Below, piece after piece: positions 24,865 through 33,012 of a DNA stretch of 38,588 bases. Below the pieces are notes generated by a model. The model did not search any database. It was not told where the DNA came from and was given only the letters and a program-made list of their open reading frames with translations. Origin of the DNA: Thermoflexus sp. (GTDB taxonomy: Bacteria > Chloroflexota > Anaerolineae > Thermoflexales > Thermoflexaceae); the NCBI RefSeq assembly GCF_034432235.1, contig NZ_DAOUCJ010000059.1, positions 1-38,588 on the forward strand, given 5' to 3'. The position numbers and the translations under genes were made by a program. Numbering within the stretch: position 1 is the stretch's first letter; every line of letters begins with the position of its first letter.

Positions 24865-25143
24865 TAAAGGCGAAGAAGGGGAGTAGTAGACCATCCCCCA
24901 GCGAGCGGCCGGAAGGTGCGAGGCCGCAGGGCCTATGGGGAGGGCCCGGGGGCACAGAGCCCCCAAAGGTCGAACTCGCCCTGGAGCCGCCGGGGTGAAA
25001 GCCGTTCCCGCTGTAGCTCCGGCCGGGTCGCGCCCGTTACCGCGCCAGAGCGCACCGGAAGCATCGGCATGCCCTTCCGGTGAAGCAGGGTGGGACCGCG
25101 GAGGAGCCCCCCTTCGTCCCTGACGGAGGGGGGCTCCTTGTTT
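24865..25143 (+). promoter_or_regulatory. T-box riboswitch with leucine (CUC) specifier
   Basis: The T-box sequence AGGGTGGGACCGCGG is at 25087-25101. Upstream, Stem I can be drawn: base GGCG/CGCC (24869-24872 with 24988-24991), a K-turn-like GA-rich bulge, AGGG/CCCT, then a specifier loop with AGTA (24882-24885) facing GAA-CTC-G (24972-24978), and an apical GGTGCGAG loop (24915-24922). Reading GAA as the loop-E partner gives specifier CTC, a Leu codon. A CCGGAAG/CTTCCGG stem (25055-25080) fits Stem III. Uncharged tRNA would stabilise the antiterminator (AGGG at 25087-25090 with CCCT at 25118-25121). Downstream are a membrane protein, a branched-chain aminotransferase and leuS, which fit leucine control. 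The variable base of UGGN is G, whereas tRNA-Leu normally has A73. Confidence 0.85.
25103..25143 (+). terminator. T-box regulated terminator
   Basis: A 16-bp nearly perfect stem (GGAGCCCCCC...GGGGGGCTCC, 25103-25137) with a 3-nt loop, followed by TTGTTT. It shares its 5' strand and loop with the antiterminator partner, so it is mutually exclusive with tRNA-bound T-box folding. From here to 25314 I see no gene. Confidence 0.85.
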
Positions 25144-25314
25144 CCACGGGAGCGGCCCGGCGGCTCTTCCCTTAGAGGGCTTCAGGACCCGGTCCGGGGA
25201 CCCGAGGCGCCTCCACCCCCTGGGCCGTTATCATAGAAGAGGCCATTCTGTCTATCGAACGAAGAGCCCGACAGTGCCCGTCATGCCGGAAATCCCCTCA
25301 GGCCGGAGGAGTGG

Positions 25315-25830
25315 ATGACGGTGATGGCCCATGTGGCGGCCGGGGTGGTCGCCGCCTATATGATCCAGCGGGCAGCGCATCAGCCCTTTCACCTCGGGGT
25401 CGCTGGTCTGGCGGCGTTGCTCAGCGGGTTGCCGGATCTGGATCTTCTATGGGGCTGGTGGCGTCAGCGGCGAACGGGCGGAGAGGGTCATAATCCCCAT
25501 CACGCCCTCTGGACCCATACACCGCTGTTCTGGGTGTTCTGGGGCGGGATCCTGGCCTGGGGGTTCCATCTGCCGCCGGGGCTGGTGGTCGGGCTGCCGA
25601 TGACGCACCTTGTGCTGGATAGTATCGGGACCGATGATGGGATTATGTGGCTCTGGCCATGGCGCCGGCGCCAGTATGCCCTGTGGCCCCGGGACCTCCA
25701 TGCCGCTGGGGTCCGTGGGCTGGCCTTCTACCGCCGATACTATCGGCAGCCCTTATTGCTCCTGCTTGAGCTATCGCTGTCGCTCATCGCCCTCTGGATC
25801 CTGGGCACAGAGATCCTTCGATCCTTTTAA
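25315..25830 (+). CDS. YdjM-like membrane-bound metal-dependent hydrolase
   Basis: A 171-residue membrane protein of the LexA-binding/YdjM-type putative hydrolase family. It has about four hydrophobic segments and the family's scattered polar motifs: an Asp in SGLPDLDLL, a His-rich stretch ending HALWTHTPLFW, and MTHLVLDSIG before the Gly-Trp-rich GIMWLWPW segment. GGAGGA precedes the ATG by 4 nt; ATG at 25324 is possible. The gene is the first after the T-box leader and is followed 14 bp later by the aminotransferase, so it is probably under leucine control although its role is unknown. Confidence 0.78.
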   Translation: MTVMAHVAAGVVAAYMIQRAAHQPFHLGVAGLAALLSGLPDLDLLWGWWRQRRTGGEGHNPHHALWTHTPLFWVFWGGILAWGFHLPPGLVVGLPMTHLVLDSIGTDDGIMWLWPWRRRQYALWPRDLHAAGVRGLAFYRRYYRQPLLLLLELSLSLIALWILGTEILRSF

Positions 25831-25844
25831 GGGGGGAAGGCCCG

Positions 25845-26771
25845 ATGGCGCCGAGAAGCGAGTGGATCTGGTGGAACGGGCGGCTGGTGCCCTGGGATCA
25901 GGCCACGGTGCACGTCACGGCCCATGCCCTGCATTATGGAACGAGCGTGTTCGAAGGGATCCGGGCCTATGAGACGCCCCAGGGGGCGGCGATCTTCCGG
26001 CTTCGACCGCACCTGGCCCGGTTGCTCTTCTCCGCCCGCCTCCTCCGCCTGGAGATCCCTTACACCGAGGAACAGCTTATGCAGGCGGTCGTGGAGACGG
26101 TGCGGGCCAATGGGCATTCCTCCTGCTATATCCGCCCCCTGGTCTTTCGAGGCCCGGGTCCCCTGGGGGTGGATGGCCGCTCGTGCCCGGTGGAGGTGGT
26201 GATCATCACCTTCGAGTGGGGGAAGTATCTCGGCCAGGAGGCGCTGGAGAAGGGGGTGGATGTCATCGTCTCCTCGTGGCGGCGCATGGCGCCGGACACC
26301 TTCCCGGCGCTGGGCAAGATCGGCGGCCAGTATGTCAACTCGCAGTTCGCGGCCATGGAAGCCCATGATCTGGGATATGCGGAAGCGATCATGCTGGACG
26401 CCTATGGCTATGTGGCGGAGGGGAGCGGGGAGAATCTATTCCTGATCAAGGATGGCGTGCTCTACACGCCGCCCTTCCACAATTCGATCCTGCTGGGCGT
26501 CACCCGCGACGCGGTGCTGACGCTGGCCCGGGAGCAGGGGATTGAGGTCCGGGAGCAGCCCATCCCGCGGGAATGGCTGTATGCAGCCGATGAGATCTTT
26601 ATGACCGGGACCGCAGCGGAGATCACTCCGGTGCGATCGGTGGATCGCATCCCTATCGGATGCGGGCAGCCCGGCCCGATCACCCGCCGCCTCCAGGAAC
26701 GGTTCTTCGCCATCGTGACAGGCCGGGCGCCGGATGTGTATGGGTGGCTGACGCCTGTGACCGCAGCTTGA
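25845..26771 (+). CDS. ilvE: Branched-chain amino acid aminotransferase
   Basis: A 308-residue fold-type IV PLP enzyme that makes Leu, Ile and Val from their keto acids with glutamate. The early motif HYGTSVFEGIRAY, the Schiff-base lysine K158 (LGKIGGQYVNS), the conserved EGSGENLFLIKDG and the phosphate-site GVTRD are all present. Length and motifs match IlvE rather than D-amino acid transaminase. A G-rich ribosome site lies just upstream. Together with the T-box leader and leuS downstream it forms a leucine-responsive group. Confidence 0.93.
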   Translation: MAPRSEWIWWNGRLVPWDQATVHVTAHALHYGTSVFEGIRAYETPQGAAIFRLRPHLARLLFSARLLRLEIPYTEEQLMQAVVETVRANGHSSCYIRPLVFRGPGPLGVDGRSCPVEVVIITFEWGKYLGQEALEKGVDVIVSSWRRMAPDTFPALGKIGGQYVNSQFAAMEAHDLGYAEAIMLDAYGYVAEGSGENLFLIKDGVLYTPPFHNSILLGVTRDAVLTLAREQGIEVREQPIPREWLYAADEIFMTGTAAEITPVRSVDRIPIGCGQPGPITRRLQERFFAIVTGRAPDVYGWLTPVTAA

Positions 26772-26910
26772 TGGCCTGCGGCTCGAGGGGCCGTCGGGAT
26801 GGAAATTCGGGGGAGTTGGGCTGACTGCCCTCGGTGGCCAGTCTGGCAATTGAAGTCTTCATTGTGAGATGCGTGGTTTGACCGGATGGGATGCGGAAGG
26901 AGGTGGGGAA

Positions 26911-29355
26911 ATGGAGCGCTATGATCCTCAGGTGATCGAGCCGAAGTGGCAGGAGCGCTGGGAGGAAACGGGGATCTACCGGGCGGTCCGCGACCCGAGC
27001 CGTCCCAAGTTCTACTTCCTGACGATGTTCCCCTATCCCTCGGGCGATCTCCATATGGGTCACTGGTTCGCCATGGCCCCCAGCGATGCGGTGGCCCGCT
27101 ATCTGCGCATGAAGGGCTACAATGTCCTCTTCCCGATCGGCTTCGACGCCTTCGGCCTGCCCGCGGAGAACGCGGCCATCAAACACAATACCCATCCGAA
27201 GACCTGGACCTACGCCAACATCGAGCGGATGCGCCGCCAGCTGCGCAGCATGGGGGCCTCCTTCGACTGGACACGGGAGGTGATCACCTGCGAGCCGGAA
27301 TACTACAAGTGGAACCAGTGGTTCTTCATTCAGTTCTATAAGCGTGGGTTGGCCTACCGCAAACGCTCGGCGGTCGATTTCTGCCCGAAATGCAACACCA
27401 CCCTGGCCCGGGAGCAGGTGATCAGCCAGGATGGCGAGCGGGTCTGCGAGCGGTGCGGCACGCCGGTGATCAAGAAGGAGCTGGAGCAGTGGTTCCTGCG
27501 CATCACCGCCTATGCCGATGAGCTCCTGGATCACAGCCAGCTGGACTGGCCGGAGCGGGTGTGCACGATGCAGCGGAACTGGATCGGGCGCAGCGAGGGC
27601 GCCGAGATCGTCTTCCCCACAGAAGGAGAGGATTCCATTGTGGTCTTCACCACCCGCCCGGACACCCTGTTCGGGGCCACGTTCGTGGTGCTGGCTCCAG
27701 AGCATCCCCTGGTGCCGAAGCTGACCGCCCCGGAGCGCCGGGCGGAGGTGGAGGCCTATATCCAGGAGGCCCAGCGCCGCACGGAGATCGAACGGTTGTC
27801 CCTGGAGCGGGAGAAGACCGGCGTCTTCATCGGGGCCTACGCCCGCCATCCCCTGACCGATGAACGGCTGCCCATCTGGATCTCCGATTACGTGCTGATG
27901 GAATACGGGACGGGGGCGGTGATGGGCGTGCCGGCCCACGACCAGCGGGACTTTGAGTTCGCGGTGAAGTTCAACCTGCCCATCCGGATGGTGATCGCCC
28001 CGCCGGGCTGGGATGGGAAGCCGCTCTCCGCTGCCTATGAAGGGCCCGGGACGATGGTGAACTCCGGCCCCTTCGATGGCCTGCCCAGCGAGGAGGGCAA
28101 AAAGGCGGTGGTCGCCGAGCTGGAACGGCGCGGCCTGGGCCGCCCCGCCGTCTCCTACCGGCTGCGGGACTGGTGCATCAGCCGCCAGCGCTACTGGGGC
28201 ACCCCCATCCCCATCATCTACTGCCCGAAGTGCGGCACCGTCCCCGTGCCCGAGGACCAGCTGCCGGTGCTGTTGCCGGAGAGCGTCAACGTGCTCCCCA
28301 CCGGCGAGTCGCCGCTGAAATACCTGGAGGACTTCGTGAAGACCACCTGCCCCCAGTGCGGCGGGCCGGCCGAGCGGGAGACGGATACCATGGACACCTT
28401 CGTCGATTCCTCCTGGTATCAGTATCGCTATCTGAGTCCGCATAAAGATGACGCGCCGTGGGATGAGGAGGAGGCCCGCTACTGGCTGCCGGTGGACCTG
28501 TATACCGGCGGGGTGGAACATGCCACCATGCACCTGCTCTACACCCGGTTCTGGACCAAGGCGCTGCGGGATATGGGGATGGTCTGGTTCGATGAGCCGA
28601 TGATCCGCCTGCGCAACCAGGGTGTCATCCTGGGCGAGGACCGGGAGAAGATGTCCAAGTCCCGGGGGAACGTGGTGGCGCCGGATGAGCTGGTGATGCG
28701 CTACGGGGCGGACACGGTGCGGGCTTACCTGATGTTCGGCTTCCGCTGGGATGTGGGCGGACCGTGGAGCTCCACCGGCATCGAAGGTGTGCACCGGTGG
28801 CTGCACCGGGTGTGGAATCTGGTGCTGGAGCCGGCGGAAGGGGAGGGAGAGCCCGCTCCAGAGCAGGTGGCCGCGCTGAGGCGGTGGACCCATCGGACCA
28901 TCAAGCGGGTGACGCAGGACCTGGAGGATTTCGAGTTCAATACGGCCATCGCTGCGCTCATGGAGTTCACCAATTACCTGCAGGACGCCCGGAACACCCC
29001 CGTGGTCCGCCATGAGGCATGGACCGAGGCCATCCGAACGCTGGTGTTGCTGCTGGCGCCGTTTGTGCCGCATCTGGCCGAGGAGCTGTGGGAACGGCTG
29101 GGCTATCCATACAGCGTGCATCAGCAGCCCTGGCCGCGATGGGATGAGGATCTGGCGAAGGCGGATACCATCACCCTGGTGATCCAGATCAACGGGCGGG
29201 TGCGCGATCGGGTGGACGTGCCGGCCTCGATCACCGAGGAGGAAGCGAAGCGCATCGCCCTGGATCGGGCCAACGTCCGCCGACATCTGGGTGACCGGCA
29301 GCCCCAGCGGATCATTTACGTGCCGGGGCGCCTGATCAATATCGTGGTGGAATAA
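26911..29355 (+). CDS. leuS: Leucyl-tRNA synthetase
   Basis: An 814-residue class I synthetase that charges tRNA-Leu. The HIGH motif is HMGH (48-51) after FPYPSGDL, and KMSKS is at 580-584. The CP1 editing domain carries the threonine-rich FTTRPDTLFGAT and the GTGAVMGVPAHDQRDFEF segment. Two CxxC pairs in the inserted zinc module (CPKCNTT and CERCGTP) and another pair (CPKCGT, CPQCGG) are visible. I start it at 26911, where GGAGG lies upstream; the open frame back to 26869 lacks a ribosome site. A 139-bp gap separates it from ilvE, with no clear promoter, so it may be read from the T-box transcript. Confidence 0.97.
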   Translation: MERYDPQVIEPKWQERWEETGIYRAVRDPSRPKFYFLTMFPYPSGDLHMGHWFAMAPSDAVARYLRMKGYNVLFPIGFDAFGLPAENAAIKHNTHPKTWTYANIERMRRQLRSMGASFDWTREVITCEPEYYKWNQWFFIQFYKRGLAYRKRSAVDFCPKCNTTLAREQVISQDGERVCERCGTPVIKKELEQWFLRITAYADELLDHSQLDWPERVCTMQRNWIGRSEGAEIVFPTEGEDSIVVFTTRPDTLFGATFVVLAPEHPLVPKLTAPERRAEVEAYIQEAQRRTEIERLSLEREKTGVFIGAYARHPLTDERLPIWISDYVLMEYGTGAVMGVPAHDQRDFEFAVKFNLPIRMVIAPPGWDGKPLSAAYEGPGTMVNSGPFDGLPSEEGKKAVVAELERRGLGRPAVSYRLRDWCISRQRYWGTPIPIIYCPKCGTVPVPEDQLPVLLPESVNVLPTGESPLKYLEDFVKTTCPQCGGPAERETDTMDTFVDSSWYQYRYLSPHKDDAPWDEEEARYWLPVDLYTGGVEHATMHLLYTRFWTKALRDMGMVWFDEPMIRLRNQGVILGEDREKMSKSRGNVVAPDELVMRYGADTVRAYLMFGFRWDVGGPWSSTGIEGVHRWLHRVWNLVLEPAEGEGEPAPEQVAALRRWTHRTIKRVTQDLEDFEFNTAIAALMEFTNYLQDARNTPVVRHEAWTEAIRTLVLLLAPFVPHLAEELWERLGYPYSVHQQPWPRWDEDLAKADTITLVIQINGRVRDRVDVPASITEEEAKRIALDRANVRRHLGDRQPQRIIYVPGRLINIVVE

Positions 29356-29391
29356 AAAACAGGGGCGGCAGCAACACACCCGCTGCCGCCC
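29350..29391 (-). terminator. Terminator of miaB, bidirectional stem
   Basis: A perfect 10-bp stem, GGGCGGCAGC/GCTGCCGCCC (29363-29391). On the minus strand it is followed by a T-rich tail (GTTTTTTATT), so it is an intrinsic terminator for miaB; on the plus strand no U tract follows, although the stem still faces the leuS end. Confidence 0.85.
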
Positions 29392-29396
29392 TCGCT

Positions 29397-29424
29397 GTAG
29401 GGCAACTGCTTGCAGTTGTCCTAC
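29397..29424. repeat. Long palindromic hairpin, REP-like
   Basis: A 13-bp stem with one G-U pair and a TT loop (GTAGGGCAACTGC against GCAGTTGTCCTAC). It lies between the convergent leuS and miaB genes next to the terminator. The form resembles dispersed GTAGGG...CCTAC palindromes in some GC-rich genomes; only one copy is in this window. Confidence 0.55.
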
Positions 29425-29441
29425 GCCTGAAGGCTGCAGGA

Positions 29442-30785
29442 TTATGCCGTCGAGATCGGGGTTCCCTGGAGGGACCAGGCGCCTGCCGAGGTGATGCGGA
29501 CCTGGATCAGCTGGCCCCGCCAGTCGCGGTCGCCGTCCTCAAAGAACACCAACTTGTTGTTGCGGGTCCGCCCGAACCACTTGCCCTTCTCGTTGCGGTC
29601 CTCCACCAGGATCTCCACGGTCTGCCCGATGAGGGCCTCGTTCTTGCGGCGGGAGATCCGCTCGTAAAGCTCCTCCAGCATGCGGAAGCGCCGCTCTTTC
29701 TCCTCGGGCGGCACATCGTCGGCCATCGTGCGCCAGGCCACCGTCCCCGGCCGCGGGGAGTATTTGGCGATGTGCACCACGTCGAACTCCAGCTCCTCCA
29801 CCAGCCGGTAGGTGTCCATAAACTGCTCTTCCGTCTCCCCACAGAAGCCGACGATGATATCCGTGGCGATGGAGGCGCTGGGGATGCGCCGGCGGATCTT
29901 TTCCACCACGCGCTTATAATCGGCCACCGTGTAGCCGCGGCGCATGCGGGCCAGCACCTCATCGTTACCGGCCTGAACGGGGATCTCAATGTGCTCGCAG
30001 ACCTTGGGCAGCTCCGCCACCGCCTCGATGATCCGGTCGGTCATGAAGCTGGGGTGGGAGGTCAGAAAGCGGATGCGCTGGATCCCTTCCACCTCATGGA
30101 CTGCGCGGAGCAGATCCGCCAGGTCCGGGCCGTCAGGGATATCTTTCCCATAACGGTCGACGATCTGGCCCAGCAGGGTGACCTCCCGGACGCCCTGTTC
30201 GGCCAGGGCGCGCACCTCCGCGACGATCTGGCCTACCGGTCGGCTCCGCTCCGGGCCACGGCGGTAGGGGATGATGCAGAAGGTGCAGCCGAAGGAGCAG
30301 CCGTGGACCACCGGGACGTAAGCGGTCACCTTGCGGCCCCGCTCGGAGGGCGGCAGCACCAGCTCCTCGTCCTGGAGGGCGTAACGGATCATGCGCTCCA
30401 GGTCCGCCACCGCCCGGCCCTCATCGATCCGCCGCGCCAGGAAGTCCACCAGCGGGCGGGGATCCGCGGGGGGCATGAAGACGTCCACCCAGGGGAAGGC
30501 CCGGCGGAGCCCCTCGTTGCCCTTCACGCCCACCAGACAGCCCATGACCGCCACCACGCGATCCGGCCGCCGCTCTTTGAGGGGGCGGACCATATGGAGC
30601 CACCCGTAGGCCTTCTCCTCGGCCGACTGGCGCACCACACAGGTGTTGACGACCAGCACGTCGGCCTGTTCCGGGCGCTCGGCCATCTGGTAGCCGAGCT
30701 TCTCCAGGGCCGAGGCCAGCCGCTCGCTGTCGGCCACGTTCATCTGACAACCGAACGTGTGGATGTAATACCGCATCTCACGCAC
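29442..30785 (-). CDS. miaB: tRNA-2-methylthio-N6-dimethylallyladenosine synthase
   Basis: A 447-residue radical SAM methylthiotransferase that modifies A37 of tRNAs reading UNN codons. The N-terminal domain has three cluster cysteines C13, C49 and C83 (FGCQMN, NTCVV, MGCLVG). The radical SAM triad is C163, C167, C170 (CSFGCTFC). A C-terminal TRAM domain (from about residue 380, EILVEDRNEKGKWFGRT) binds tRNA. The start is a GTG with GGGAGG about 8 nt upstream; an ATG three codons inside is possible. It stands alone, with its own promoter and terminator. Confidence 0.95.
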   Translation of the reverse strand: MREMRYYIHTFGCQMNVADSERLASALEKLGYQMAERPEQADVLVVNTCVVRQSAEEKAYGWLHMVRPLKERRPDRVVAVMGCLVGVKGNEGLRRAFPWVDVFMPPADPRPLVDFLARRIDEGRAVADLERMIRYALQDEELVLPPSERGRKVTAYVPVVHGCSFGCTFCIIPYRRGPERSRPVGQIVAEVRALAEQGVREVTLLGQIVDRYGKDIPDGPDLADLLRAVHEVEGIQRIRFLTSHPSFMTDRIIEAVAELPKVCEHIEIPVQAGNDEVLARMRRGYTVADYKRVVEKIRRRIPSASIATDIIVGFCGETEEQFMDTYRLVEELEFDVVHIAKYSPRPGTVAWRTMADDVPPEEKERRFRMLEELYERISRRKNEALIGQTVEILVEDRNEKGKWFGRTRNNKLVFFEDGDRDWRGQLIQVRITSAGAWSLQGTPISTA

Positions 30786-30794
30786 TTTCCCATC

Positions 30795-30816
30795 CCTCCC
30801 GATGGAATCCGGGAGG
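30795..30816. promoter_or_regulatory. Hairpin covering the miaB ribosome binding site
   Basis: CCTCCCG/CGGGAGG, a 7-bp stem with an 8-nt loop. On the minus strand the GGGAGG ribosome site of miaB is the 3' arm of the stem, so the fold would hide it. Confidence 0.4.
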
Positions 30817-30952
30817 CCCCATGGCGAGGATCCGGTTGAGCCTTTCGAAGTCCGGATAGAGGAGCGGAGTGAGCTTCCCTATTTCCGCATCGGCTCCCCC
30901 AGGAGAAAGCCCGCCGCCCCGTCCATGCCTGAAAAGGATCGGCTCGTTCATC

Positions 30953-30982
30953 ATTTTAGGGGGATCGGGGGTGCTCCGTCAA
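30953..30982 (-). promoter_or_regulatory. Promoter of miaB
   Basis: On the minus strand TTGACG (30982-30977) and TAAAAT (30958-30953) are 18 bp apart, giving a leader of about 160 nt before miaB. No gene is credible in 30786-31149. Confidence 0.6.
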
Positions 30983-31108
30983 ATCCCCATCGGGAGTGAG
31001 GAGAGACGCGATCGAGGCTCCCTCGTTCGAACCCGGAGGTGGATGTCCGAATCCTGGGGGCCAGGTGGGCGCCGGGAGGGTCGACGGATCCGGTGCCGGG
31101 TGGTCGGA

Positions 31109-31114
31109 TATAAT
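31109..31114 (+). promoter_or_regulatory. -10 hexamer upstream of the HEPN/MNT pair
   Basis: An exact TATAAT about 36 bp before the ATG at 31150. The -35 region is not consensus, so this would be a weak or regulated promoter. Confidence 0.4.
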
Positions 31115-31149
31115 TCCTGGCGAGGGATCCGCTTTCTATGGGGGATCCA

Positions 31150-31511
31150 ATGGCCAACCGGGGAAGCGGGATCGTGAGCGGGCGCTTCTGGACTATGAAT
31201 GGGCATGTTTCACCCTCCAGCAGTCCGCGGAGAAGGTGATCAAAGCGCTGGGGCTGGCGCTGGGCCTGACGCTGTGGGGACATTCCCTGACCGAGATGCT
31301 GAAGCTGATCGGACAGCGAATCGAGGTTCCTCTGGAGATCCTGGATGACGCCCGATTGCTGGATCTGTATTACATCCCCCCTCGCGATCCGAATGGTTTC
31401 CCCTTGGGCAAGCCGGCGGATGATTTCACGGAAACCCAGGCCCGGGAGGCGCTTCGTGCGGCGGATCATATCATCGGGTGCTGTGAAAGCCATCTTCCTG
31501 GATCGGGATGA
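31150..31511 (+). pseudogene. HEPN-domain toxin-like gene with broken N-terminus
   Basis: The codons from about 31162 encode most of a HEPN domain: DYEWACFTLQQSAEKVIKAL, then LWGHSLTEMLKLI and a C-terminal helix ending AADHIIGCCE. HEPN proteins of this type pair with MNT nucleotidyltransferases. The ATG at 31150 has a G-rich ribosome site and starts M-A-N-R, the usual beginning of such proteins, but in another frame; the two parts join only with a frameshift, and the first helix is about ten residues shorter than usual. No other in-frame ATG, GTG or TTG follows the -10. I read it as deletion-damaged. If an upstream GTG at about 31065 is used, the product would have a long unrelated N-terminus. 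Confidence 0.6.
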
Positions 31512-31830
31512 GGTGCTCCGGCGGTTGCAGGAGGTCGCGGTGGAGGCCCTGGAGGCCTTCCCGGCGCTCCAGGAGGTGCGGCTGATCGGCTCTCTGGCGG
31601 CCGGGACCGCTACGGGCACCAGCGATGTGGATCTGCTGCTTCGGGTGAAGGAGATCTCGGGGAACCCTCTGGAGGCGATGAAGCCGTATTTTTTCTTCTT
31701 CTCCCGCCGGCTGGAGATCGGCCTGGACCTTTTGTTGGTGGGTTCGGATCTTCCTCCCGGGCTGGAGGAGGCGCTGCGGGGGAGCATCCTGCTGGCCCGG
31801 CGGGAGGAAACGGAATCGCCTTCCGATTGA
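31483..31830 (+). CDS. MNT-domain nucleotidyltransferase (antitoxin-like)
   Basis: A 115-residue minimal nucleotidyltransferase. The active site GS-x10-DxD is complete: G36-S37, then D48 and D50 (GSLAAGTATGTSDVDL). A third acidic residue may lie in LEIGLDLLLVG. Known MNT proteins inhibit their partner HEPN toxin by transferring AMP to it. The start is a GTG at 31483 overlapping the HEPN gene by 29 nt, the usual coupled order for HEPN-MNT modules; the longer open frame upstream is a shadow. Confidence 0.82.
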   Translation: MKAIFLDRDEVLRRLQEVAVEALEAFPALQEVRLIGSLAAGTATGTSDVDLLLRVKEISGNPLEAMKPYFFFFSRRLEIGLDLLLVGSDLPPGLEEALRGSILLARREETESPSD

Positions 31831-31837
31831 GGAAGCG

Positions 31838-31975
31838 CCATCGCCGCTCCTCCGGGCGTTTCCCTACCACCATTTCGATGAGCATCGGCTCCTGTGGTCA
31901 ACCGTGCCCGGATCTCCGGCTTCCACAAGCTCCACACCCGCAGCCGCCCGGCGCTGGCGGCTGCCACAGCATCCT
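31838..31975 (-). pseudogene. Fragment 1 of a DCC-like CxxC protein family
   Basis: The minus strand encodes SAGRLRVWSLWKPEIRARL, which lines up with GGRLGVRSLREPEVQARR in the copy at 32500-33012, and then, after a frame change, PMLIEMVVGK, which lines up with PMPLEIEGKH of that copy. The CxxC region and the C-terminal half are missing. It is recognised only through similarity to the second copy, so confidence is limited. Confidence 0.45.
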
Positions 31976-32027
31976 GGGGATACCGCTCATTGGAAGCCCC
32001 CGGCCCTCGTTCTTCACCATGGACCTC

Positions 32028-32485
32028 TCAACGCCCCGGTGGCGTGGGAAGGGTCTGGATCGCCTGATCCATGATCGCCCGGACCCTGGCTTCCGAATCT
32101 CCGTTCACGATCAGGAGGCTGAGGATCTCCCCGCGGGCCTGTAGCAGGACCTGGAGGAACCCTCCCTCGGAGTCCCACACGGAGAGCCGCCAGCCCCCTG
32201 CCTCCGGATGGGCTTTCATCCCTGGAAACCGGGCTTGCATCCCCTGAGCCAGGGCGTTTGCAACCCGGCGGGCCTCCTCGGCGCTCGCGTAACGGTATGA
32301 GGAAGGGGAACACGGCGGCGGTGGCGGAGCCATCCCAGACGAGCATCGATCTTCCGTAGCCTTCCTGAAAGCGGAGGGGCTCCTCGCCGATGCCCATAGG
32401 GGCCAGGTTGTTCGGGTTGAGGGGCTGGCGGAGATCCTGGGGGGATCAGGAGGCCCGTGAGAAGAAGCATCCACTTAGCCTTCAT
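32028..32485 (-). pseudogene. Frameshifted secreted protein gene
   Basis: The start is a good signal peptide (MKAKWMLLLTGLLIPP). Coding similarity then continues in a second frame (LAPMGIGEEPLRFQEGYG, SMLVWDGSATAAVFPF) and a third (SYRYASAEEARRVANALAQG through to ILSLLIVNGDSEARVRAIMD). Read across the two shifts it gives one plausible protein of about 150 residues. Each single frame degrades outside its own segment. The product has no recognised domain; the last part has the alpha/beta look of a small periplasmic protein. It could also reflect two sequence errors. Confidence 0.6.
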
Positions 32486-32499
32486 CGTTCACCTCCCCT

Positions 32500-33012
32500 T
32501 CAGATGCCGTTCGTCCATGACCATGCCTCCCTGGAAGGGCTTTCACCGCCTGTTTGAAGCCTACCACATTGTGGCGTTCTCATCAGGACTTCCACAATCT
32601 CTGCAGGGGCATAGCGCTCAATGGGTGGGGAAACGAACCTGCCGAATCCTCGCCAGACAATCCATCCGCCGAGGGCCATGGCCATCTGCTGCAACAGCTG
32701 CTGCCTATTCCAATCCACCCCCAGCACCAGGCCTCCCATCCGAGCCACGGCCTGGGCCACCCGCAACGCCCGCACCGGGCCCAGAACCTGCACCAGGCGC
32801 CAGCACATCGCCAGGCCCGTGAAGACCCGGACGTGCTTCCCCTCGATTTCCAGGGGCATCGGCTCTTAGCGCCAGCCAGGGCGGGCCGGGTTCCGTCGGG
32901 CCTGCACCTCGGGCTCCCGTAGCGACCGCACCCCCAGCCGCCCGCCGCTGAGCGTTTCCACTTCCCGGGCCAGGGCGGCGCATATGGAACACCCACCGTC
33001 CTACAACAACCA
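32500..33012 (-). pseudogene. DCC-like CxxC protein, copy 2, two in-frame stops
   Basis: In one continuous frame the minus strand reads RWLL-stop-DGGCSICAALAREVE, then GRLGVRSLREPEVQARR, NPARPGWR-stop-EPMPLEIEGKHVRVFTG and a Leu-rich C-terminal region to 32500. The first stop is TAG at 33001-33003, where copy 3 has Tyr (WLLYDSGC). The second is TAA at 32866-32868, where Trp is expected. The YDxxCxxC start is that of the DCC/DUF393 thiol-disulfide family. No frameshift is needed, only two nonsense changes, so it decayed recently. Confidence 0.65.

Noticed and set aside
24557..24955. Minus-strand open frame with PDSNRRPL-type repeats
   Set aside because: This is the well-known false translation of tRNA genes; the two tRNA-Ala genes explain it.
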